A stretch of DNA of 64,000 nt from Streptomyces polyasparticus (GTDB lineage Bacteria > Actinomycetota > Actinomycetes > Streptomycetales > Streptomycetaceae). The DNA lies in NCBI RefSeq assembly GCF_014493765.1, contig NZ_JACTVJ010000006.1, positions 310,001 through 374,000 on the forward strand. Direction: 5' to 3'. The notes below the pieces were generated by a model that did no database searches, was not told the origin of the DNA, and saw nothing but the letters and a program-made list of their open reading frames with translations. Within the stretch, counting starts at the first letter, position 1; every line of letters starts with the position of its first letter. The translations under genes and the position numbers were made by a program. Shown here piece by piece: positions 34,603 through 44,061 of this stretch.

Positions 34603-34613
34603 CCATTCCGCTT

Positions 34614-34661
34614 GTACGAGAGCTCGTGCGAGAGTTCGTACGAGACTTCGTAAGAGAAAGG
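34614..34661. repeat. 12-bp tandem repeat, four units
   Basis: Units gtacgagagctc, gtgcgagagttc, gtacgagacttc and gtaagagaaagg start at 34614, 34626, 34638 and 34650. The array fills the space between the flavoprotein stop (34602) and the terminator. Confidence 0.85.
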
Positions 34662-34694
34662 TGCCCCCACTCCGTACGAACGGAGTGGGGGCAC
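34661..34694. terminator. Bidirectional hairpin terminator
   Basis: gtgcccccactccg pairs perfectly with cggagtgggggcac around the six-base loop tacgaa. It lies between the convergent flavoprotein and cupredoxin-fusion genes. Confidence 0.9.
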
Positions 34695-34736
34695 CCGGCC
34701 GAGCAACTGCCACGGCTCCTGGACGTGGAGCAGCCG

Positions 34737-36962
34737 TTACAGCTCCTTGATACGGATGTCCCTGTACGAGACGACATCCGTCACACCGTGCACCTGGAGC
34801 CCGATGTAGCCGGACGCATAGCGGCGGCCGTCCGTGCCCGGGTCGTCGGAGCGCGGGGGTTCGAAGACCTGGCCGCCGGTGTTGTCGAACTCGTTGATCA
34901 GCACACCGTTACGGAAGATCTTGTAGTGCTGGTCGACCACCTGGATCTCGTAGTCGTTCCATGTGCCCTTCGGTGTCACGCCCGCACCGGCCAGACCCAC
35001 GCGGTCGAACCCGTAGATCGAACCGGTCTTGTACATGTCGCCGTCGGGACGGTCGAACACCTGCACCTCGTGCCCGTACTTGATGGCGACCCACTCGGGA
35101 CGCGACTCCTCGGGGTGGTCGTGGACATTCGGGAAGCGCACGAACACACCGGAGTTGGCGTTGCCGTTGACCGGAGCGTCGTCGCGCCACTGGAGCTTCA
35201 GCGAGAAGTCCCCGTACTTGCGCTCCGGGAACCACAGCATGCCCAGACCGGCCTTCGAGGTGCCCGAGGTCATCGTCCCGTCCGGGTTGAGACCGAACGA
35301 ACCGCCGCCCACGTGCTGCCACTTGTTGAACGACCGCTCCGAGCCGTCGAACAGCGGTGTGTAGCCGGTGGTGTTGCCGGGCGTGCCGATGCCGGAATCC
35401 TTGGCCGCCTGGTAGATCAGCCGGCCCTCACGTCCGCTGATGACGCCCTCGGCGACCACCCGGTCGCGGATGGTGTCCACGTGCTTGAGGAACAGCGCGT
35501 GCGAGGACCAGGAACGCTCGTCCTCGATCAGCTCGCCGATGGTGCAGCGCGCCTTGGTCATCCGGTTGGGCACACCCGAGTTCACCGCACCCACGAACAC
35601 CGTCTCGCGCTCGTCGAACTCCGGGCAGTTCGGGGCCTCGGGGCCCCCGCCCTCGACGACCGTGAACGCCACCTGCTGCGCCTCGGACCCGTTGCCCGCC
35701 TTGTCCGTCGCACGGTAGGCGACCGTGTGCCGGCCGAAGCGGTCGAGGATCAGCGGCTGTGTGTACGTGACGTACGGGGCGCCGTCGAGCGAGTACTCGA
35801 CCTTGTCCACGCCCGAGTCGTCGTCCGTGGCCGTGAGGGTCACCTTGGCCTGTCCGACGTACGCGCCGTCGGAGTTCCTGTTGCCCTCGACCTTCGCCGT
35901 GACCTCCGGCGGGGTCGTGTCCTCGACCGGAGCGGCGACCAGCGTGAAGTCGACGCTCTTCTCGGCCGCCGCGTTGCCGGCCCGGTCCGTGGCCCGGTAG
36001 CGCACCTTGTAGGTGCCCGGATCGTGGAACATCACCGGCGCGGTGTACGGCTGCCAGGCGCCGTCCGCGCCGATCGCGTACTCGGTGGTGTTGACGCCCG
36101 AGCCCGCGTCCGTGGCCGAGACGGTGACGGTCGCCATGCCGACGTACTGACCCTGGTCGTTCTGCTCACCGGTCACCGCCGCCGAGGTCTCCGGCGCCGT
36201 GGTGTCACCGGTGTCGGGTGCGACCACCTTGAAGGACTCGCTCTTCTCGGCGGCCACATTGCCCGCCTTGTCGGCGGCCCGGTAGCGGATCTTGTGGTCC
36301 CCGACCGTGTTCACCACGACCGGGCCGGTGTAGGGCTGCCACTCGCCGGCGTCACCGACGGCGAACTCGACCTTGTCGACGCCCGAACCGCCCACCTCGT
36401 CCTCGGCGTTCACGGTCACCGTGGCCTGGCCGACGTACGCGCCGTCGGCGTTCTTGGTGCCGTCCACCTTCGCCGAGGTGACGGGCGCGGTGGTGTCCTC
36501 GCCGCCGCCCTCGGTCACGACGAGGATGCCCTGCATCGTGCCGTGGCCCGGGATGGTGCAGTGGTAGAGGTAGCGGCCCGGTGTGAGGACCACCTCGGCG
36601 GTGTGCCGGCCGCCCTGGTCGTCGTTCGGGTTGGCCAGGATGTTCAGCGGCACGTCGTTGTTGTACTCGGGATCCGCGATGTCGAACGTCAGCGTGTGCG
36701 GCATCCCGGTGGTGTTCCCGGTGGCCGTGCTGTTCTCGAAGACGATCGTCGTCGCGCCCGCGACCGCCGTGGTCGGCGCCGACAGATAGCGGTCGATCGG
36801 ATCGCCCGCCGTCCAGGTCAGCGTCTGCGCCGCGGCGGCCTGCTGCTCGGCCTCGGCCTTACCCAGCTCCTCGCCGTACGCGACGGGCGCGGAAAGGCCG
36901 AGCGTCAGCAGCAGCGTCGCGAGCAGTACTCGCAGCTGCGGTCTCAGGATCAGCTTCCTCAT
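34737..36962 (-). CDS. Secreted cupredoxin-Ig-DUF1080 fusion protein
   Basis: 741 residues from ATG 36962, overlapping the upstream stop by one base (TGATG). A signal peptide (LLATLLLTLGLSAPVAYG) is followed by a type I copper domain at about 45-150: ligands His89, Cys135, His140 and Met143 in MPHTLTF, YLYHCTIPGHGTM. Three Ig-like beta-sandwich repeats follow (about 155-450), each with a DKVEFAVGDAG or DKAGN type signature. The last 190 residues are a DUF1080/3-keto-disaccharide hydrolase-like domain (GYTPLFDGSERSFNKWQHVG). It is probably an exported copper protein that binds or cleaves a sugar, encoded with a ThuA-PQQ sugar dehydrogenase. The function as a whole is inferred. Confidence 0.82.
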   Translation of the reverse strand: MRKLILRPQLRVLLATLLLTLGLSAPVAYGEELGKAEAEQQAAAAQTLTWTAGDPIDRYLSAPTTAVAGATTIVFENSTATGNTTGMPHTLTFDIADPEYNNDVPLNILANPNDDQGGRHTAEVVLTPGRYLYHCTIPGHGTMQGILVVTEGGGEDTTAPVTSAKVDGTKNADGAYVGQATVTVNAEDEVGGSGVDKVEFAVGDAGEWQPYTGPVVVNTVGDHKIRYRAADKAGNVAAEKSESFKVVAPDTGDTTAPETSAAVTGEQNDQGQYVGMATVTVSATDAGSGVNTTEYAIGADGAWQPYTAPVMFHDPGTYKVRYRATDRAGNAAAEKSVDFTLVAAPVEDTTPPEVTAKVEGNRNSDGAYVGQAKVTLTATDDDSGVDKVEYSLDGAPYVTYTQPLILDRFGRHTVAYRATDKAGNGSEAQQVAFTVVEGGGPEAPNCPEFDERETVFVGAVNSGVPNRMTKARCTIGELIEDERSWSSHALFLKHVDTIRDRVVAEGVISGREGRLIYQAAKDSGIGTPGNTTGYTPLFDGSERSFNKWQHVGGGSFGLNPDGTMTSGTSKAGLGMLWFPERKYGDFSLKLQWRDDAPVNGNANSGVFVRFPNVHDHPEESRPEWVAIKYGHEVQVFDRPDGDMYKTGSIYGFDRVGLAGAGVTPKGTWNDYEIQVVDQHYKIFRNGVLINEFDNTGGQVFEPPRSDDPGTDGRRYASGYIGLQVHGVTDVVSYRDIRIKEL

Positions 36963-39487
36963 CACTGGGCCCCTCTCGCCAGCTGGTCCGCCGCCGGAGT
37001 CGCCGCACCGCCGTGGTAACTGACCTTCCACAGTGCCGACTTGGCGTCCGAGGTGAAGAAGCCGCGCCCGTAGTCGAGGACGTACAGGGCGCCGTCGGGG
37101 CCGAACTTCCAGTCCATCAGGTTGTTGATGGCGTCGTTCCCGCCCGGAATGATCTTCTTCAGGGATTCGGCGTGCACCGGACGCCCGCCCTTGCCGACCG
37201 TGTTCGGGTCGGTGAGGATCGCATGCCGCGGCTGGTCGCCGAAGTAGAAGTCACCGACGAACCACTTGCCGTCCCAGTACGAGGGCCACTTGCCCTCACC
37301 CGTGGAGGTGGGGTCGTACCGGTAGACCGGACCGTTCATGGTGGCCTGGCCGCCGCCCTTGAGCCACGGAAGCAGGAACTTCTGCTCCTCGGCCTTGTAC
37401 GACGGAATGCCGTTGGCGTCCCGGGGGAAGTCGGGGCCGCCGCCCGCGGGGGAGTACCAGATGGTGTTGGACGTGACCGGAGGCAGCTTCACCAGACCGT
37501 CGTTGTTCGGCGACTCGTTGCGCGGTGCGTCGCAGTTGTACCAGCCGAGCGGCTTGGTCGGATCGGGCAGATTGCGGTCGCGGTAGGGCTGCTTGTTGCC
37601 CATGCAGTACGGCCAGCCGTGGTTGCCGGGACCGGTGATCGCGGCGAACGTGTCGTACTTCGCCGGACCCCAGGTCGTCGACGGCTGCCCGGCGTCCGGG
37701 CCGACCCAGCCCGCGTACAGGATGTCGGTCTTCTGGTCGACGAAGATGCGCGCCGGGTTGCGCACACCCATCACATAGATCTCGCCGCGGGTCTTGCCGC
37801 CGCCCTCGTCCGGCTCGTTGCCCGTGAACAGGTTGCCCGCGGGAAGCGTGTACGTGCCGTCGTCCTCGGGGTGGATCCGCAGGATCTTGCCGTTGAGGTT
37901 GTTGGTGTTGCCCGCGGTGCGCCGCGCGTCGGCGAAGGAGACGCCCTTGTAGTTGGGCTCCGGGTTGTTGCCCGAGTAACCGTCGCTGAACCGCGAGGAG
38001 TTGTTGTCCCCGGTGGCGATGTACAGGTTGCCCTTCGAGTCGAAGGACATCCCGCCGCCCGCGTGGCAGCAGCTGTGGATCTGCACCGGCCACTGAAGGA
38101 GGACCTTCTCGCTGGCCAGGTCCAGCTTGTTGGTCGCGAGGTCGAGCGTGAAGCGGGAGACGTAGCGCTGCGCCATCCGCTTGTCGCGGTCGATCTTCGC
38201 GTGCGGTGTGTAGTGCAGGTACACCCAGCCGTTGGTGAGGAAGTCCGGGTCGAGCTCGATGCCGAGCAGCCCCTCCTCGACCTTGATCAGCTCGTCCCCG
38301 CCGCCCTTGTTGCCGAACACGCTGAGCGAGGCCGCCTTCGTGACCTGCTTGGTCTTCGGGTCGTAGACGTGGACCTCGCCGTTGCCCTTGCCGATGTTCG
38401 GGTCGTTCCAGTCGGTCACGACGGGCTGCGAGGAGTCCGCGCCGCCGCGGCCGATGTACAGGATCCGGCCGTCCTTCGCGGTCACCAGGCCGTGCGGCTC
38501 GCCGATCTGGTCGTTCTGGCCCGGCTGGTTGGGCACGGTCAGACGCTCGGCCTTGTAGTTGCTGTCGATCGTGGCCTTGCAGTCCGCCCGCACCAGACGC
38601 GCGGTCCAGTTCAGGGCGCCGCGCAGATGCGTACGGAAGTCCGTCTCCGTGTAGGCGTCCGCGGTGCCGCCCATGGCGGTGTAGAAGGACCGGCCGCCGT
38701 CGTAGTCACGGCACCAGGAGACCGGGTGGTCCCAGCCGTTGGCGCCCGTGCCCGGCTGATACGTGGACTCGCGGACGCGTGCGACGGTGTGGACCTTGCC
38801 CGACGGGTTCTCCTTCCAGTTGAACCACTTGTCGAGGCGCTTCCACTCCAGCGGCAGCCCGGTGTTGGCCGGATGCTGACGGTCGCCGACCTCCACGGTG
38901 GCGCGCTGCGCGGTCGCACCGCTGCCGGCCGCGGGACGCGCACCGATCAGACCGGTGAACCAGTCCGAGTACGGTTCCGTGCGCGCGGCGTCGTGCAGGC
39001 CGACGAAACCGCCGCCCGCCTCCATGTAGGCCTCGAGGCCCAACTCCTGGTCGGCGTCCAGGACATCGCCGCCACCGGTCAGGAAGACCACGGCGTTGAA
39101 CCTGCCGAGCCGCGTGTCGTTGGTGAAGATCGATGCGTCGTCGGTGGCCGTGATGGTGAAACGCTGGTTCTCGGGACCGGTCAGGCCGATCCGCTCGATG
39201 GCCTCGATCCCCGCATTGACCACGGGTGATTCCTCGGTGGCCGAGGCGTAGAAGACCAGTACGCGCACATTGCTGCTGCCCGGAGGGGTCGGCAGCGACA
39301 TCGTTGTCTGCTCGGTGGCGGTCTTCGGCGGGTCCGGATACGGACGCGCGGTGGCCGGCGCTGTGGCGAGCAGGCCGACGGTCATCGCCCCGGCCGCTAT
39401 CCCGGCGCCCCAGGCCCTTCTGGATCTGCGTCTGGCCCTGCTCAACCCTCGGTGTTTCCAGGGCTGTTGATGCGGAGGTAGCCGCAT
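36962..39487 (-). CDS. Secreted ThuA domain-PQQ sugar dehydrogenase fusion
   Basis: 841 residues from ATG 39487. A twin-Arg-like basic N-terminus and hydrophobic stretch (AAGAMTVGLLATAPATA) indicates export. Residues about 70-290 are a ThuA-like trehalose-utilisation/glutamine-amidotransferase-type domain (VRVLVFYASATEESPVVNAG, GGGFVGLHDAARTEPYSDWF). From about 300 on it is a six-bladed glucose/sorbosone dehydrogenase propeller (LLGIELDPDFLTNGWVYLHY, GDNNSSRFSDGY, MGVRNPARIF). This should oxidise a sugar outside the cell using PQQ. It is the first gene of the pair with the cupredoxin fusion, and is divergent from a small laccase. Confidence 0.88.
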   Translation of the reverse strand: MRLPPHQQPWKHRGLSRARRRSRRAWGAGIAAGAMTVGLLATAPATARPYPDPPKTATEQTTMSLPTPPGSSNVRVLVFYASATEESPVVNAGIEAIERIGLTGPENQRFTITATDDASIFTNDTRLGRFNAVVFLTGGGDVLDADQELGLEAYMEAGGGFVGLHDAARTEPYSDWFTGLIGARPAAGSGATAQRATVEVGDRQHPANTGLPLEWKRLDKWFNWKENPSGKVHTVARVRESTYQPGTGANGWDHPVSWCRDYDGGRSFYTAMGGTADAYTETDFRTHLRGALNWTARLVRADCKATIDSNYKAERLTVPNQPGQNDQIGEPHGLVTAKDGRILYIGRGGADSSQPVVTDWNDPNIGKGNGEVHVYDPKTKQVTKAASLSVFGNKGGGDELIKVEEGLLGIELDPDFLTNGWVYLHYTPHAKIDRDKRMAQRYVSRFTLDLATNKLDLASEKVLLQWPVQIHSCCHAGGGMSFDSKGNLYIATGDNNSSRFSDGYSGNNPEPNYKGVSFADARRTAGNTNNLNGKILRIHPEDDGTYTLPAGNLFTGNEPDEGGGKTRGEIYVMGVRNPARIFVDQKTDILYAGWVGPDAGQPSTTWGPAKYDTFAAITGPGNHGWPYCMGNKQPYRDRNLPDPTKPLGWYNCDAPRNESPNNDGLVKLPPVTSNTIWYSPAGGGPDFPRDANGIPSYKAEEQKFLLPWLKGGGQATMNGPVYRYDPTSTGEGKWPSYWDGKWFVGDFYFGDQPRHAILTDPNTVGKGGRPVHAESLKKIIPGGNDAINNLMDWKFGPDGALYVLDYGRGFFTSDAKSALWKVSYHGGAATPAADQLARGAQ

Positions 39488-39687
39488 GTGTTCACCCACC
39501 CCTCGTCCGTTACGGCAACAGCGCCTAGGAAAGTAGACGGCTTTGGCCGAGCCGCCAATAGCTATGACCGGACTCGCACGAACTTTGTCCTGAGTGTGGA
39601 TAAACGAAGATCCCGTCGCTACCGTGTCCCCGTCCCTGGGGGCACTCATGCCTCATCAACCTCCGTAGCTGCATGGGGAGTTCGCAG

Positions 39688-40803
39688 ATGACCGAGCAGG
39701 CGGCCAGCAGTCCCGAGAACCTCGGCAGACGTGTCTTCAATCGGCGGTTGCTCACCGGCGGAGCGGTGGTGGCCACCGGTCTGACATCGATGTCGGTGGC
39801 CGGTTCGGCAAGCTCGGCCTCCGCGGAACTCGAGGTGCCGACCGCTCCGGCGGGCGGGACCGTCAAGCACATGAAGCTGTACGTCGAGGCGCTGCCCGAC
39901 GGGCAGTTGGGCTACGGCCTGGAGAAGGGCAAGGCGTCCATACCCGGCCCGCTGATCGAGATGATCGAGGGCGACACCCTGCACATCGAGGTGATCAACA
40001 CTCTCGACATGGACGTGTCCCTGCACCCGCACGGCGTCGACTACGAGATCACCAGCGACGGCACCCGGCACAACAACTCCCATGTGGAACCCGGGGGTTC
40101 GCGTACCTACACCTGGCGCACCCATGTGCCGGGCCGCCGCGCGGACGGCACCTGGCGCGCCGGGAGCGCGGGCTACTGGCACTACCACGACCACGTCGTG
40201 GGCACCGACCACGGCACGGGAGGGCTGCGCAAGGGGCTCTACGGTCCGCTGATCGTGCGCCGCAAGGGCGACATCCTGCCGGACAAGACCTTCACGATCG
40301 TCTTCAACGACATGACGATCAACAATCTCAAGACGGGTCCGGACCTCAAGGCCACGGTGGGCGACCGCGTGGAGATCGTCATGATCACGCACGGCGAGTT
40401 CTACCACACGTTCCATATGCACGGTCATCGCTGGGCGGACAACCGCACGGGCCTGCTCTCCGGCCCGGAGGACCCGTCACCGGTGATCGACAACAAGATC
40501 ACCGGGCCCGCGGACTCCTTCGGCTTCCAGATCATCGCGGGGGAGCGCGTGGGGGCGGGGGCGTGGATGTACCACTGCCACGTCCAGAGCCACTCCGACA
40601 TGGGGATGGCCGGATTCTTCCTGGTGGCGAAGCCGGACGGGACGATCCCGGGGCATGACGGGGGTCATGTGGCGCACGGTGCGGAGTCGGGAGGGGCGGC
40701 CGAATCGAAGACGTCGGGTGACGCCGGGGAATCGGACGGCTCGAAGTCCTCGGGCGACGGGAAATCCGCTGGTGACGACGCCGGAGCGGCGCACCACCAC
40801 TGA
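39688..40803 (+). CDS. Two-domain multicopper oxidase (small laccase)
   Basis: 371 residues from ATG 39688 (GGGGAG upstream). A twin-arginine-type signal is present ([20 protein letters not shown]). Only two cupredoxin domains exist, as in Streptomyces SLAC, which is a trimer. All copper-binding motifs are intact: HPHG (His113/115), WHYHDH (165-169), HTFHMHG (240-245) and [13 protein letters not shown] (296-307). The C-terminus carries an additional 45-residue Gly/Ser/Asp/Lys-rich tail ending in HHH, longer than in typical members. It oxidises phenols or metal ions with O2 outside the cell. It is divergent from the PQQ-dehydrogenase/cupredoxin pair. Confidence 0.93.
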   Translation: MTEQAASSPENLGRRVFNRRLLTGGAVVATGLTSMSVAGSASSASAELEVPTAPAGGTVKHMKLYVEALPDGQLGYGLEKGKASIPGPLIEMIEGDTLHIEVINTLDMDVSLHPHGVDYEITSDGTRHNNSHVEPGGSRTYTWRTHVPGRRADGTWRAGSAGYWHYHDHVVGTDHGTGGLRKGLYGPLIVRRKGDILPDKTFTIVFNDMTINNLKTGPDLKATVGDRVEIVMITHGEFYHTFHMHGHRWADNRTGLLSGPEDPSPVIDNKITGPADSFGFQIIAGERVGAGAWMYHCHVQSHSDMGMAGFFLVAKPDGTIPGHDGGHVAHGAESGGAAESKTSGDAGESDGSKSSGDGKSAGDDAGAAHHH

Positions 40804-40900
40804 GCGCTCCCGTCCACTTGGGCGGTTGCGGGGCGGTTGTCAGTGGCCGGTGCCAGACTCGGGAGCGGCAGGGCAATGGGACCCCACAAAGGAGTGGATC

Positions 40901-41689
40901 ATGCTCACCACCCGTTTCGTCACCGGCTCCCTCGTCTGGACCGACCTCGGCACCCCGGATATCGCGGCCGCCAATGCGTTCTACGGAGGTCTCTTCGGCT
41001 GGGAGGCGCAGGCCGCCGAGGAGTTCGGGGGCTATGTGACGTATCGCAGCAACGGAAAGGCGGTCGCCGGCGGGATGCAGGTCCCGCCGGAGGATGCCGC
41101 GCCGGCCTGGGGGATCTACTTCCAGACCCCCGACGCGGACGCGACCGCGAAGGCCGTGGAGCAGGCCTCGGGCGCCGAACTCATGGCGCCGATGGACGTC
41201 GGTCCGCTCGGGCGCATGGCGCTCTTCGGCGACCCGGCCGGCGCCTCCTTCGGGGTGTGGCAGCCCGGCGAGATGAAGGGGTTCGAGCTCGTCAATGAGC
41301 CGGGCTCCCTCAACTGGGTGGAGCTCTACACCACCGATGTCCCCGCGGCCGCCGCGTTCTACGGCTCGGCGCTCGGGCTCGCGACCAGCGCGGTCGACTT
41401 CCCGGGCGGCTCGTACACGACGGTCCACCCGGCGGGCGCGGACGCCGAGGGGATGTACGGAGGGCTCGTCGACCGGACCGACGACCCGGTCGAGGCCGAG
41501 CGCAAGCCCCACTGGCTGCCGTACTTCGAGGTCGCCGACGTGGACCAGGCCGTGGCCAAGGCGCGTGAGCTCGGGGCGAGCGTGCAGATGGAGCCCACGT
41601 CGATGACAGGTGTGGGCCGGCTCGCCAAGATCACCGATCCCTTCGGTGCGCGTCTCGCGCTGATCAAGGGCGATCCGGACCAGGCGTGA
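40901..41689 (+). CDS. VOC (glyoxalase/bleomycin resistance) family protein
   Basis: 262 residues from ATG 40901 with GGAG eight bases upstream. It contains two tandem vicinal-oxygen-chelate modules: GSLVWTDLGTPDIAAANAFYG then LFGWEA opens the first, and LNWVELYTTDVPAAAAFYGS then ALGL opens the second. Proteins with this duplicated layout in streptomycetes are usually annotated as hydroxylases or bleomycin-type resistance proteins, but no substrate can be assigned. It is followed by a long perfect hairpin. Confidence 0.85.
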   Translation: MLTTRFVTGSLVWTDLGTPDIAAANAFYGGLFGWEAQAAEEFGGYVTYRSNGKAVAGGMQVPPEDAAPAWGIYFQTPDADATAKAVEQASGAELMAPMDVGPLGRMALFGDPAGASFGVWQPGEMKGFELVNEPGSLNWVELYTTDVPAAAAFYGSALGLATSAVDFPGGSYTTVHPAGADAEGMYGGLVDRTDDPVEAERKPHWLPYFEVADVDQAVAKARELGASVQMEPTSMTGVGRLAKITDPFGARLALIKGDPDQA

Positions 41690-41769
41690 CGTACTGCTCG
41701 GGACCGCTCGGCGCGAGGTGCGCCGCGTCGCTGCCGTGGCCGTCCCGGGCGGTGTGCAGTGCTGGGCGC

Positions 41770-41811
41770 GATGTGGGGGCCTCCCGCGACGGTGCGGGAG
41801 GCCCCCACATC
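41770..41811. terminator. Strong hairpin terminator, 18-bp stem
   Basis: gatgtgggggcctcccgc pairs perfectly with its complement across the loop gacggt. It lies about 80 bp after the VOC gene stop and before the cupin gene. Confidence 0.9.
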
Positions 41812-41952
41812 CGTGCCGGTACCCCTGCGTAATGGGTGAAATGTCCGAGATGCGATAATCGGGGAGTGCCGTCCGGGCCGAAGTCACGCACCGCACCGCA
41901 GCGCGGCCGCGCCCCTACGGCGAACCCCTCGCCCGAGCACCGGGAGCCCTCG

Positions 41953-42348
41953 ATGTACCCGATCCGCATAGAGACCAGGCCCGTACGCGACGAGGACCCG
42001 GTGACGCGCCTCGATCCGAAGGGCGCACCCTTCGAGGAACTGGCCGCCGCCCGCATCCAGTTGCTCGGCGGCGCGGAACGTCGGGCACATGCGTACGAGG
42101 ACTCCGAAGTGCTCCTGACCGGAGTCGACGGCGAGGTGGAGGTCGGCGACCCCGGGCGCGGGCAGATCACGCTGCGGCCCGGCGCGTGTGTGATGGTCCC
42201 CCGTGGGGAGCTGTTCACGCTGGCCAACCGCACCAGCCGGCCCGCGACCCTGCTCGCCGTACTCACCCGTGGCGCCGCGGCCGACCGCCTGCCGCGGGCG
42301 AAGCGCACCACGGCCCGCGACGGACGCCACCTCAAGGCCGTGGCCTGA
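41953..42348 (+). CDS. Small cupin-domain protein
   Basis: 131 residues from ATG 41953 (CGGGAG upstream); an upstream GTG at 41866 would add 29 residues of low-complexity sequence. The cupin barrel is seen as AAARIQLLGGAERRAHAYED (motif 1 region, His in AHAYE) and GQITLRPGACVMVPRGELFT (motif 2). Motif 1 lacks the full two-His set, so metal binding is doubtful. A regulator-like or isomerase role is possible; nothing in the context decides. Confidence 0.7.
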   Translation: MYPIRIETRPVRDEDPVTRLDPKGAPFEELAAARIQLLGGAERRAHAYEDSEVLLTGVDGEVEVGDPGRGQITLRPGACVMVPRGELFTLANRTSRPATLLAVLTRGAAADRLPRAKRTTARDGRHLKAVA

Positions 42349-42402
42349 CGGCTTTGTGCGTCTCGGCCCGGACAGCACGGCCTTCCACCACACTGGGCTC
42401 CC

Positions 42403-43224
42403 ATGAACCGCCGCACCCCGCCGGACCACCCCGCCCCGGCCGCGCTGGCCGAGGCCGGTGAGCGCAATCTCGCCGAGCACGCCTGCCATCTGCACCGCGG
42501 CCTGCCGGGCGCGAGCGTCCTCGAGTCCGCGGATCTGGTGATCGCGGACAGCGGGCTCGCGGACGACACCTTCAACATCGTGGCCGCGGCCCGCTTCGCG
42601 CCCGACGTCGCGGACCTCCGTATCGCGGAGACGCTGGGGGAGCTCCGTAGAAGAGGGCGCCCCTTCTCCTGGTGGGTCGGACCGGCCTCGGCGCCGGAGT
42701 CGCTCTCCGACCTGCTCGGCGCCGCGGGCCTGCCTGCCGGCGAGCAGGAGAGCGCCATGTGGGCCGAGCTGGACGACTCCCTGCCGAAGCCGGTGCCCGA
42801 CGGCCTCGACATCCAGGCCGTCCGCACTCCGGCCCAACTCGCCGACTACTCCGAGGTCCTGTCCGCCAACTGGTCGCCGCCTTCCCTCACGGTGCCCACC
42901 TTCTACGGGCGTGCCGTCGAGCGGGCTCTGGCCCCGGAGAGCTCCGCGCGCTACCTCGTCGGCTACGAGGAAGGGCGGCCGGTGGCGACCGCGGAGGTCT
43001 TCCTGCATGCGGGAGTCGCGGGCCTGTACGACATCTGCGCCCTGGCCGCCCACCGCCGCCGCGGCCACGGCGGAGCCCTCACACTGGCCGCGCTGCACAC
43101 CGCGTCGGCGCTCGGCTACCGGGTCGCCGTACTCCAGGCGTCGGCGCAGGGTGAGCCGGTGTACGAGCGGCTCGGCTTCCGGGTGTGCGGGCGCTTCACG
43201 GAACACGCGATCGCCGGGAGCTGA
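42403..43224 (+). CDS. GNAT-family acetyltransferase (two-domain)
   Basis: 273 residues. The N-terminal half is a degenerate GNAT-like domain; the C-terminal half has the acetyl-CoA pyrophosphate loop [20 protein letters not shown] and the final strand [20 protein letters not shown]. There is no clear ribosome site before ATG 42403. The stop codon is in the first of four tandem 30-bp units. The substrate is unknown. Confidence 0.82.
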   Translation: MNRRTPPDHPAPAALAEAGERNLAEHACHLHRGLPGASVLESADLVIADSGLADDTFNIVAAARFAPDVADLRIAETLGELRRRGRPFSWWVGPASAPESLSDLLGAAGLPAGEQESAMWAELDDSLPKPVPDGLDIQAVRTPAQLADYSEVLSANWSPPSLTVPTFYGRAVERALAPESSARYLVGYEEGRPVATAEVFLHAGVAGLYDICALAAHRRRGHGGALTLAALHTASALGYRVAVLQASAQGEPVYERLGFRVCGRFTEHAIAGS

Positions 43225-43352
43225 CCGCTCGGAGGCGGCGGAACCCCGGGCTGACCGCTCGGAGGCGGCGGGACCCCGGGCTGACCGCTCGGAGGCGGCG
43301 GGACCCCGGGCTGAACGCTTGGATGCAGCGGGACCCCGGGCTGACCGCTCCC
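43221..43352. repeat. 30-bp tandem repeat over the GNAT stop codon
   Basis: Four full units start at 43221, 43251, 43281 and 43311, and a partial one at 43341. Units begin ctgaccgctcggaggcggcg; units 2 and 3 are identical, unit 4 has diverged. The TGA of the gene (43222-43224) is in unit 1. The array reaches almost to the stop of the convergent GNAT gene at 43364. Confidence 0.95.
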
Positions 43353-43363
43353 GGGGCGTCGGC

Positions 43364-43897
43364 TCAGCCCTGGAACTCCGTGAGGTCGATGCTGTGAATC
43401 TGCAGCGCGACGTCGTACTCGGGGTGGGTCGTCTCGTGCTCGGCGACCATGCCCAGCTTGTCGATCACGTTCGCCGAGGCTTCGTCGCCCACCCGGCTGA
43501 TGCTGATCACGCGCTCGAGGCCGCGGTCCTGGAGCGCGAACTCCAGCGTGGCGTGGGCCGCCTCGGACGCATAGCCCTGGCCCCAGAACTGCGCACCGAA
43601 CCGCCAGCTGATCGCCACGTCCGGCATGACCTCCGGCAGGAACTCGGGCAGGGAAAGACCGGTGAATCCGGCCAGCTCGCCCGAGCCGAGGAGCTCGATG
43701 GCGAAGAGCCCGAACCCCTCCTCGTCCCACTCCTCCTCCCACTGCTCGATGTCCTCTGCCGTCTGGTCGAGGCCGCGCACCGAGCCGTCGTCGATCCAGC
43801 GCATGACCCGGGGGTCCGCGTTGATCTCCGCCATGGGAGCGAGGTCACTGTCCTGCCAGCGGCGGAGGAGGAGTCGGGGGGTGCGGATCTCGGTCAT
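43364..43897 (-). CDS. GNAT-family acetyltransferase, RimJ/RimL-like
   Basis: 177 residues from ATG 43897. It opens with TEIRTPRLLLRRWQDSDLAP, the RimJ/RimL-type start. The acetyl-CoA loop is WGQGYASEAAHATLEFALQD, followed by ISISRVGDEASANVIDKLGM. It acetylates a small amine or a protein N-terminus. It is convergent with the two-domain GNAT gene and divergent from the WhiB-like gene. Confidence 0.85.
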   Translation of the reverse strand: MTEIRTPRLLLRRWQDSDLAPMAEINADPRVMRWIDDGSVRGLDQTAEDIEQWEEEWDEEGFGLFAIELLGSGELAGFTGLSLPEFLPEVMPDVAISWRFGAQFWGQGYASEAAHATLEFALQDRGLERVISISRVGDEASANVIDKLGMVAEHETTHPEYDVALQIHSIDLTEFQG

Positions 43898-44061
43898 GGG
43901 CCCATCTTGCCCAAGGCGGCGCCGGCACCGGTAATCGGCGCCCGCCGTGAGCTCTCCGTGACCTGCGCCCCTGGCCGCCCGGCGTGCGCGTCGGTCGCTC
44001 GTGGGTCGCGCGTTGATCGCTCGTTGAGCGAACGTTTCGCGCCACCCGCGATGGTCATCCC

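Noticed and set aside
36962-39229. Open frame of over 700 codons opposite the PQQ dehydrogenase gene
   Set aside because: Composition (Val/Arg/Asp runs without motifs) and the strong conservation of the minus-strand protein show it is a shadow.
43221-43352. Regular 30-bp repeats that might suggest a CRISPR array
   Set aside because: The units are contiguous with no unique spacers, and they contain the stop codon of the upstream gene. No cas genes are present.
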